From the NCBI GenBank assembly GCA_018873225.1, contig JAEILZ010000007.1, positions 3,100,001-3,164,000 on the forward strand: 64,000 nucleotides of DNA, read 5' to 3'. Shown here one piece after another: positions 56,679-64,000 of this stretch (positions are counted from its first letter, which is position 1; each line of letters opens with the position of its first letter). The translations under genes and the position numbers were made by a program. The notes beneath the pieces were generated by a model. The model was not told the DNA's origin. It worked only from the letters and a program-made list of their open reading frames with translations, and made no database searches. This DNA comes from [Phialemoniopsis] sp. UDSM-2020 (lineage: Eukaryota > Ascomycota > Sordariomycetes > Thyridiales > Thyridiaceae).

Positions 56679-57205
56679 CTTGAACTTGATGTATCTCTCT
56701 GGGATACGACAGTCTGTTACTGGGTTGTCGAGGGCATGAAAAGCCTTGGAAATGCACCGAGGCCTGAAATAGAAGAGAAGAAGAAAAGGAACGACTGGCC
56801 GAGGGTATTGAAGTCCTCTTTCGAGTCAAATGGGAGAAGAGAGACCAAATGCGAAGCTCGAATAGAGACAAAGAAAGATGCCACGAGAGCCCGCGTATAA
56901 TAGAAAATACCAGCGTGTTAAAGTGACGGAACTGGACACGCTAAGCTGGCCGTCACAGGCAAATATTGGGACCCTTGCCCACTGTAGGAACCAACAAATC
57001 TGTTATCAGCAGCTGTATCGATAAGCTTATCGGGACCTCAATTTCGACGGACAAATTCTATTCCGCCTCATACCTCACCTCAAGCTCCAGGCAGTTGCAC
57101 CACCAACCCAATCACTACAGCATTGTGTCTATAAGACACTTTGTGATCGCGAAAGTCCCAGGGATCCGGTTTATTCCAGGAGCAGCGCCTCCTTTGCCGT
57201 CCGGG
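56679..57205. other. Divergent promoter region SCJ1 / PRP2
   Basis: 527 bp shared by two outward genes. The PRP2 frame is open through its right half but has no in-frame ATG there. UPRE-like sites are listed separately. Confidence 0.55.
56911..56943 (-). promoter_or_regulatory. Pair of UPRE-like sites upstream of SCJ1
   Basis: CAGCGTG (plus strand) lies at 56911-56917 and TAGCGTGTC (minus strand) at 56935-56943. The plus-strand stretch at 56928-56940 reads GGAACTGGACACG. The yeast KAR2 unfolded-protein element has the same GGAACTGGACA flank and a CAGCGTG core. Distance to the SCJ1 ATG is about 240 bp. Whether the HacA-type factor of this fungus binds them is unknown. Confidence 0.4.
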
Positions 57206-60200
57206 ATGGCTTCCAAGAAGTACGCCTTCGTGGCCATGGACGACGACAACGAGGTTGGTCCGCAGAAAGTCCAGAAGAAGAAGAAGGAGCGCTCCGACAA
57301 ACATTCATCCTCGCGGCACTCGAGGTCACACCGTCGAAGTCGCAGTCGCTCTCGCTCGCCCAAGCGCGAATCGCGCCATTACAGCAGCAGATCCAAGACG
57401 AGCAGCCGTCGCGACGAAAAGGACTACGACGATCGGTGGGGCGAGGAGGAGCCTTTCCCGGAGGACGAAGAAGAACCCGAGTTCCAAGAGTCTGCTTCAA
57501 AGCGCGTGAAACTGAGTCGCGATGACGAAGGCCGTGAGAAGGGAGAGGATGATAGGATAGACGATGCCGACCTATCAGACGGGGCACGGGAAGAGCTGGA
57601 GGCGCAACGCGACCGGGCCGAGAGGGAGGCATTCTCAAGCCGGTTGAAGGCCAAGGATGATGGCCGGTCGAAGAAGACGGTCACCGAGGATCATCTTTCT
57701 GCACAGCGGAGATCCCTAGCGGACGACTCGAAGGCGCGGGACGAGGCTCTTCCGGATTTGCGCGACCGCTCTCGGCAAGAGTACTTGAAGAAGAGAGAGG
57801 CGGAACGACTTGCACTGCTGCGGAAGCAGGTGGCCGAGGAGACTGCTGAACTACGGAGTGGTGTGCGACTGTCTGAGAAAGAAAAGGCCGAGTTTGCAAA
57901 GAACCGCGAGATCTTGCGTCTGGCCGAGGAAAGACTCAGGATAGATGACCACCGAGATGGCTATTACATGCCCGAAGACTACATCACCGAGAAGGGCAAG
58001 ATTGACAGGCGAAAGAAAGAGGATGCACTCTATAAGAGATACGTGGAAAAGGACGAGTATGGGCAAGAAAAGTTCACGACGGAGCACGAAGAGTGGGAAA
58101 GGGAACAGCAGGCTAAGGCCAAGGCCCAAATTCAGCGCACCGAGAAGGAAAATGAGGGCGACTACGATTATGTTATGGACCAGGAGCAGTACATCCAGTG
58201 GAACCTGGACACTCGGATGCCAGCAGAAGGGAAGGGATTGACCAAGGAGCAGCTATTCCTCCAAGCCCAGATTGATGCTGCCGAGAAGAAGCAGCTGTCC
58301 ATCCAGGAGACACGGAAAAGCCTGCCCATCTACCAGTACCGAAATGAGTTCCTGGCTGCGATTCAGGAGTACCAAGTTATCGTCCTTGTTGGAGAGACAG
58401 GTAGTGGTAAAACAACCCAGCTACCGCAATATCTTCACGAGGCTGGATTCACCAAGGGCGGACTCAAGGTCGGGTGCACTCAGCCACGCCGTGTGGCCGC
58501 TATGAGTGTGGCTGCCCGTGTTGCAGACGAAATGGGCGTCAAGGTTGGCAACGAGGTCGGATACTCCATCCGGTTCGAGGACAATACGAGCGACAAGACC
58601 ATCCTCAAGTACATGACTGATGGTATGTTGCTGCGCGAGTTCATGACGGAGCCAGACCTGTCAGGCTACTCGGCGCTCATGATTGATGAGGCGCACGAGC
58701 GGACTGTGCATACGGATATTCTACTGGCGCTGGTCAAGGATTTGGCCAGGGAACGACCCGACCTCAAGCTTCTGATCTCTTCGGCCACGATGAACGCTGA
58801 GAAGTTTGCTTCTTACTTTGACGATGCACCCATTTTCAATATCCCCGGCCGACGATACCCTGTCGACATCTACTACACTCCCGCACCTGAAGCCAACTAC
58901 TTGGCGGCAGCCATTACGACTGTATTCCAAATCCACACGACCCAGGACAAGGGAGATATCCTCATCTTCCTTACCGGACAGGACGAGATTGAGGCAGCAG
59001 AATTGCAGATCACAGAGACGGCACGCAAACTGGGCAATCGTGTGAAGGAACTAGTCATCTGTCCTATCTACGCCAACTTGCCTTCTGAGCTACAGTCGAA
59101 GATCTTTGAACCCACGCCCGAAGGCGCCCGAAAGGTCGTATTGGCCACGAACATTGCCGAGACAAGTTTGACCATTGACGGCATTGTTTATGTTATCGAC
59201 CCTGGGTATGTCAAGGAGAACGTCTACAATCCGGCCACTGGCATGTCAAACTTGGTCGTGGTGCCCTGCTCAAGGGCGTCGGCGAACCAGCGTAGTGGTC
59301 GTGCCGGACGTGTTGGTCCTGGAAAGTGCTTCCGCCTGTACACCAAGTACGCTTACATGAACGAGATGGAGGAGTCGACCACACCTGAGATTCAGCGTAC
59401 CAACCTCAACGGCGTGGTGCTGCAGCTCAAGTCACTCGGTATCAATGACCTACTGGACTTTGAGTTTATGGATCCTCCTCCCACTGAAGCGCTGATCGGA
59501 GCACTGAATCAATTGTTCGCTCTGCAAGGCCTCAACCACAAGGGAGAGCTGACAAAGCTTGGGCGACAGATGGCTGAGTTCCCCACCGACCCGATGCTAG
59601 CCAAGGCAGTCATCGCCGCTGGCAAGGAGGGCTGCACAGAAGAGATTCTGTCTATCGTGTCCATGCTTGGAGAGGCGTCTGCGCTGTTCTTCCGGCCCAA
59701 GGATAAGAAAATCCATGCCGACAGCGCTCGCGCCCGCTTCACAGTTGCGGAGGGCGGAGACCATTGCACTTTGCTCAACATCTGGAACCAGTGGGTGGAC
59801 AGCGACTTCTCGCCCATCTGGTCCAAGGAGAACTTCTTGCAGCAGCGGTCCCTGACACGCGCGCGCGACGTCCGCGACCAGCTGGCCAAGCTGTGCGAGC
59901 GCGTCGAGGTGACACTGTCGACGTGCGGCGCCAACAACCTGGTGCCGATCAAGCGCGCCATCACGGCGGGCTTCTTCCCTAATGCGGCGCGCCTGCAGCG
60001 CGGCGGCGACAGCTACCGCACGGTCAAGAATAACACGACCGTGTACGTGCACCCGAGCTCGGTGTGCATGAGCTCGGACCCGCCGCCCAAGATGGTCATC
60101 TATTTTGAGCTGGTGCAGACCACAAAAGAGTACATGCGGTCATGCATCCCCGTTGAGCCCAAGTGGCTGTCGGAGCTGGCGCCGCACTTTCACAAGAAGA

Positions 60201-60253
60201 AGGACGTCGAGGCGCTCGAGGAGAAGAAGATGCCTAAAGATCGGAGGCGGTAG
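57206..60253 (+). CDS. PRP2: DEAH-box RNA helicase Prp2/DHX16 (Cdc28) (1015 aa)
   Basis: A single exon of 1015 residues. The N-terminal 330 residues are charged, with an Arg/Ser stretch ([15 protein letters not shown]), acidic runs and long helices, as in DHX16. [18 protein letters not shown] just before the helicase core is typical of Prp2. Motif [10 protein letters not shown] is at residues 396-404, motif II DEAH at 494-497, motif III SAT at 526-528, and motif VI is [12 protein letters not shown]. The HA2 winged-helix/ratchet and OB domains complete the C-terminus ([20 protein letters not shown] end). Prp2 with Spp2 activates the spliceosome before step one by releasing SF3. The start is the first in-frame ATG; the frame is open for 80 more codons upstream but without ATG. 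PRP22 and PRP16 were considered and fit less well. Confidence 0.94.
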   Translation: MASKKYAFVAMDDDNEVGPQKVQKKKKERSDKHSSSRHSRSHRRSRSRSRSPKRESRHYSSRSKTSSRRDEKDYDDRWGEEEPFPEDEEEPEFQESASKRVKLSRDDEGREKGEDDRIDDADLSDGAREELEAQRDRAEREAFSSRLKAKDDGRSKKTVTEDHLSAQRRSLADDSKARDEALPDLRDRSRQEYLKKREAERLALLRKQVAEETAELRSGVRLSEKEKAEFAKNREILRLAEERLRIDDHRDGYYMPEDYITEKGKIDRRKKEDALYKRYVEKDEYGQEKFTTEHEEWEREQQAKAKAQIQRTEKENEGDYDYVMDQEQYIQWNLDTRMPAEGKGLTKEQLFLQAQIDAAEKKQLSIQETRKSLPIYQYRNEFLAAIQEYQVIVLVGETGSGKTTQLPQYLHEAGFTKGGLKVGCTQPRRVAAMSVAARVADEMGVKVGNEVGYSIRFEDNTSDKTILKYMTDGMLLREFMTEPDLSGYSALMIDEAHERTVHTDILLALVKDLARERPDLKLLISSATMNAEKFASYFDDAPIFNIPGRRYPVDIYYTPAPEANYLAAAITTVFQIHTTQDKGDILIFLTGQDEIEAAELQITETARKLGNRVKELVICPIYANLPSELQSKIFEPTPEGARKVVLATNIAETSLTIDGIVYVIDPGYVKENVYNPATGMSNLVVVPCSRASANQRSGRAGRVGPGKCFRLYTKYAYMNEMEESTTPEIQRTNLNGVVLQLKSLGINDLLDFEFMDPPPTEALIGALNQLFALQGLNHKGELTKLGRQMAEFPTDPMLAKAVIAAGKEGCTEEILSIVSMLGEASALFFRPKDKKIHADSARARFTVAEGGDHCTLLNIWNQWVDSDFSPIWSKENFLQQRSLTRARDVRDQLAKLCERVEVTLSTCGANNLVPIKRAITAGFFPNAARLQRGGDSYRTVKNNTTVYVHPSSVCMSSDPPPKMVIYFELVQTTKEYMRSCIPVEPKWLSELAPHFHKKKDVEALEEKKMPKDRRR

Positions 60254-60887
60254 GCGGGATGGACTTTGTGTAAATCTTGACAAGAATCTAGATATCAAAG
60301 CCTACATCGGACCCATCAGAGCTACTTCCCACGCAGCATTCGTTGATGACAGGATAACAGTGACCCACCCCGTTCCATTGCCAACGAAGCATCGATCCCC
60401 GCAGTGACTGATAAACCCGCTCCCGTCAACCTGGTACGAAAGTGCTAGAAGCTTGTAGCAAACAAGCCAGAAGCTAAAACATAACTCAGCCTTACCCGAC
60501 TGCGTCTGTTAAGCGCCCGCTGCGCGATCACGGCCCTCCCGAGCGACCGCATGGCTGCTAAAAAGACGTTGTCGTTGCCAATCAGTCCGACTGCAGGGGC
60601 TGGCCCACAAGCATTGGGGGCCGAATGGCGCTCTAGCCAATGCCGTGTTACGCTGCGGCAGGGGTCTAGCGATGACATGGCGCAGCGACCTGCGACAGCT
60701 GAACAATTTGCAGCACACGATGGAGACTAACTGGGGTCGGCTGCGACTTGGCAGCAGGGGGTTTTCCGCACGACGGTCAAACGAAGAAGAAATTCAGACG
60801 GCAAGGCCAACGATGGGTTGCTGTTGCTTCTCTTCTCTCAAGATCACCTAGTGTTTATCTATTATAGAGTGCAACATCAAGCAGACA
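60254..60887. other. Intergenic region PRP2 / orphan membrane protein
   Basis: 634 bp between tandem genes: PRP2 3' end and the promoter of the next gene. Nothing else recognised. Confidence 0.5.
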
Positions 60888-63364
60888 ATGGTTGCAATAT
60901 CACAAGCACAAAAGACGAAACCGACGATACGCGACATTGTCGCCAGGCAGCTGGCGCGGATACCGAACCCGTGGAGGCAGTGGATCCTCCCGTTCCGGGC
61001 TTGGCTGGTGAGGGTGCTGGTGCGGATATTCTCCAGGGTCCGGGGCAACACCGAGACGGAGGAGGAGAAGTTGATCATCAGCGGAGGAGTCTGGAGCGTC
61101 GCGAAGAAATGTCTCATCCATGTGATTCCGCTCTGCGCGACCATTGTGCTGGCGGCGATTAACCTGAAGGGCTTCTTCATCGGGGCGAATTTTCTCGGTA
61201 GCACCGATGAGACTATTCAGTCTTTTGACCAGCTGTTGCTGCAGATTACGGCAAAGCTATATGTAGGTTCCTATCGTTTTACAGTCAGTCGCTAATCATG
61301 ACTAACTTTGAGAACGCAGGAGCTGCTTATTGTCGCATCGTTGACAACGATCGTGCTTGATGTGCTCCGGCGAGAGTTGCTGTTCGGCTCCGAGGGGCTA
61401 CCGTTCGGCTTCGTCCTCGCCCCCTTCCAGTTCCAGGAACTGACCTACTGGCTCTCGCCAGACTTCTGGTACAGCCAGTATGCCCTCAAGAGCCGTGTCA
61501 AGTGGTGGAAGATCGTGATGCTCCTCGCCACCTCGACAACAATCGCGCTCTTCGCCGGCCCCTCCTCCGCCTTGTTGATGTTGCCACAGAGCTTCACGCA
61601 CTGGCCCGGAGGTGGCGCACACTTCACTATGGCCGGGGGGCAGAACAGTCTGTGGCCAGACAGGCTCGAGCAGTTGCCCAATTGGTGCGCTTTGGCATCG
61701 TCCAATTCAACCGCCGAGGAGGTGGACAACAGTTGCTCGACAAACAGCTTTAGACAAGTAGCACAGACTCTTCGGGGTTGGCGATCGAAGCAGAAGTTCT
61801 TCAACGTGGATGTTACGGATGGGCTTGTCCGACGTCATGTCGACATTGTCCTGCCGGATCTTGGCAACAAGAACGTCGACACGTGGGCGGTGGCGCCTCA
61901 CCTGGCGACCTGCCTCTACTCCGAGGTCCTGACGAACCTGTGGCACAATTGGGCGCTGTATGGGGCTTATAAAGCCAGAAACGAACTAGGACCGTTCTCG
62001 AAGTACAAATTTCGTGACCATACCGGATCGACGGCGTCAGTCAAGGCCCAGGTACCTATTGTCCGAGTCAACTGTCACAGAAACATGTCAGAGACAGTCT
62101 TTGCTAATAAGCGGCGCAATGCAGTGAGTCTTGTTGTTGACTATAACGACTATATGATACTAATTGGGTTTAGTATTACTATCCGGTTCAGCCAGAGATC
62201 GGTAATACGCCAGAGCAGCCACAGTTTGTCACACCAGCCAAAAACTCTGAGGCGAGGTTCGTGAATTCGTCAAGGATCGCAACAGTTTGGGTACCGCCAC
62301 CAACCGACCATGCAAGCTGGAACTCGAGTGCCTATCTCAACATACAGTTCCCTACAAATGGCTCCTCAACAAGAGGCACAATCATGACGTGCTCTGTGGA
62401 CGCACGGTGGGCGGCCGGAAACATTGTTGGTTCACTCCTGGGCTTCTGGAACGGCATACAGTACTACAACGCTACTGTCTACGACGAAGCGACCAAGATG
62501 AACTACCCCGGTGAAGGGTACGAATTCCCTGCCTTTCAAGAGGTCACCTCCCGCAAAGTCCACCTAGACGAAAAGTGGCTTCAAGACGCGTTGCCCAAGC
62601 TCAGCGACAGCAATGCGGCCTACACCACTCTCAGCTCGACCCTCGAAGCCCTAGGCTTTGCAGACGGCGCCGAGCCGCGGCCGAACTGGCGAGAGAAAGT
62701 TACCCGCAACGTCGTCGAGGCCGCCGTCGCGGCGCTAGTGGCAGACGGCATGTCGCAGACAGGCTACGGCGAGAACGGCGGGTACAAGCTAGAAGCAGTG
62801 CGCGACCTCCTCGATGGGAAGGGCATGCCCACCGCCCGTGACCAGCGGGATCTGCTCCTGTCCGGCGACCTGGACCTGCCGTTGCTGGCCAACATCACCA
62901 GCGACGCCACGGATCCGGCGACTACGCGTCTGAGATGGGACATATTCATCGGTGGTCTGGCATATTCGGCTAACAGCGTGGCGTACTACCTCGCGCTGAC
63001 GGTCGTGTTTGCGCACACGCTGCTCGCGCTGACGCATACCGTGTGGTGCTTCTGGCTGCGGCGGACGTCGGGCGCGTGGTCTTCGCAGAGCGACATACTG
63101 GCATTTGCGATTAACAGCCAGCCTACTCCCGAGCTGGAAGGGACCTCGGGAGGGATCAAGACCCTGTCGAGCTTGGGCCTGCCGGTGCGTATTAGGGACG
63201 TCCGGACCCCGCCTCAGTCCTCGCAGAGCTCGGGGGTATCTCAGGTTACGCGTACTGCGTACACGTCGGGAGCGGATTACAATTCTCTGCAGCTGTTGGT
63301 TGGGCCGGATTATTTGGGTAATAGGGGCAGTGCTGCGAAGGTTGAGTTGAACTCCAAGTATTAA
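60888..63364 (+). CDS. Orphan membrane protein with four predicted helices (789 aa, 3 exons)
   Basis: Exons 60888-61262, 61320-62123 and 62174-63364 join in phase to 789 residues. The second intron is only 50 nt, and its use is supported by restored frame: YYYPVQPEIGNTPEQPQ follows directly. Three hydrophobic helices lie in the first third (CLIHVIPLCATIVLAAINL; ELLIVASLTTIVLDVL; IVMLLATSTTIALFAGPSSA). A long hydrophilic region of about 450 residues follows, with many NxS/T sites and paired Cys, probably extracellular or lumenal. A last helix lies near the C-terminus (SVAYYLALTVVFAHTLLALT), followed by a Ser/Gly-rich cytosolic tail. The layout is common among uncharacterised fungal membrane proteins. 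No catalytic motif seen; function unknown. Confidence 0.8.
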
Positions 63365-63622
63365 GGTCGGGAAGGCTGCTGGCGTTTGGCGTACTATGAA
63401 GACAGACTGTAATTTGATAATTTAATTGATGAATGCATGATTGGAAGATCTATTCTATCTATTTCCAGAACAATGGTTTCGCGGGAAAAGACCAGATAGC
63501 ATGGGGTTGTGCTTTGTAGTTGATAAGCTGAACAAAAGTGTTGAATTAGTGCGAGTAAGACAAGAGAACATAAGGGTAAGCAAGGAAATATCGATATTAG
63601 GGCGTAGTGCCAGGTCGTCTCA

Positions 63623-64000
63623 TCATCCTGCGGCTTTCAAGGGCCTTTGAAGAAGCCTCGCGGCGGTATTGAACCCGAAGTCCCATTGTCGGACTTGACG
63701 ACTATCAAATAACACGTTAGTAGGAAATCCTGAGCATTTCACCAGGGGCTATGGTTGTGACTGACGTATATGTAAAGAAGAACAGCAGAAAGACGTTAAA
63801 GACACAGAAGCCGGCAAAGACCGCGCAGTTTCGCCATCGATCCTGGGCGTCTATGTGCATTGTGCGCAAAAAGGCAGCGGCAGTGTCGAATCTGCAATAC
63901 GCACACTCCTCCGGAGACGAAGCGTCCTCGGCGAGGAGATGACCGCCGGCCGTGCGCAAGAAGTCAGCCGCGTATTGTGCGCAGGTCTGTCCGGGAGGAG
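63623..64000 (-). CDS. PDR-type (ABCG) ABC transporter, C-terminal end only (partial)
   Basis: The gene enters from the right edge; only the last part is present. The penultimate exon (63766 to beyond 64000) reads PPGQTCAQYAADFLRTAGGH, then CAYCRFDTAAAF and DRWRNCAVFAGFCVFNVFL, which match the last extracellular loop (with conserved Cys) and last helix of Cdr1/Pdr5-like pumps. Reading straight on would stop at 63717. A GTCAGT donor at 63765, a CTAAC branch site and a GATAG acceptor at 63702 instead lead to a final exon (63623-63701) encoding a basic cytosolic tail (RQVRQWDFGFNTAARLLQ). These pumps export drugs or lipids at the plasma membrane. Everything upstream is outside the window. Confidence 0.8.

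Noticed and set aside
56966..57205. 80-codon upstream extension of PRP2
   Set aside because: The frame is open but has no in-frame ATG, and the residues do not look like the charged Prp2 N-terminus.

Overview
The window is nuclear DNA from a filamentous ascomycete (Pezizomycotina, most likely a Sordariomycete). Evidence: short GT-AG introns (mostly 48-160 nt, often with CTAAC/CTCAAC-type branch sites), GC-rich third codon positions, single-gene spacing on both strands without operons, and fungus-specific genes such as ECM33, ANP1 and a NUZM-type complex I subunit. No rRNA, tRNA, intact transposon or CRISPR array was recognised. The species cannot be named from the sequence.

Layout. 0-8 kb: a mitochondrial YCII-domain protein (-), peroxisomal acyl-CoA/oxalyl-CoA synthetase PCS60 (-), splicing factor SPF45 (+), GPI cell-wall protein ECM33 (-). 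8-12.5 kb: a long gene-free stretch upstream of ECM33. 12.5-22 kb: 3-methyladenine DNA glycosylase (-), Golgi mannosyltransferase ANP1 (+), complex III subunit QCR7 (-), mitochondrial NAD+ carrier YIA6-like (+). 24-33 kb: nuclear-type peroxiredoxin (-), complex I subunit (+), LTO1 (-), cytosolic methionyl-tRNA synthetase (+), an SDR (-), N-terminal acetyltransferase ARD1/NAA10 (+). 33-43 kb: a 753-residue RGG/low-complexity protein (-), eIF2B beta GCD7 (-), a METTL7-like methyltransferase (+), a protein with 14 CCHC zinc knuckles (-). 43-52 kb: gene-poor, with a 154-aa orphan (-), an MFS sugar transporter (+) and a 153-aa Rossmann-like orphan (-). 51.8-64 kb: an AKR6-type aldo-keto reductase (+), sphingolipid delta-4 desaturase (+), ER J-protein SCJ1 (-), DEAH helicase PRP2 (+), a four-TM orphan membrane protein (+), and the 3' end of a PDR-type ABC transporter (-) cut by the window edge.

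Most genes are housekeeping and there is no evidence of a gene cluster. Themes are mitochondrial respiration (QCR7, NAD+ carrier, complex I), pre-mRNA splicing (SPF45, PRP2), translation (MetRS, GCD7, LTO1), and secretion/cell wall (ECM33, ANP1, SCJ1, desaturase). Many genes are divergent pairs sharing 0.5-2.3 kb intergenic regions. The exon models below were built by hand from splice signals and reading-phase agreement; each sums to a whole number of codons.

I did not find a convincing undescribed system. The items most worth checking are the 14-knuckle protein whose introns fall inside the knuckles, a CCCCT-containing minisatellite before the methyltransferase, yeast UPRE-like sites before SCJ1, the hidden last exon of the ABC transporter, and several orphan proteins.
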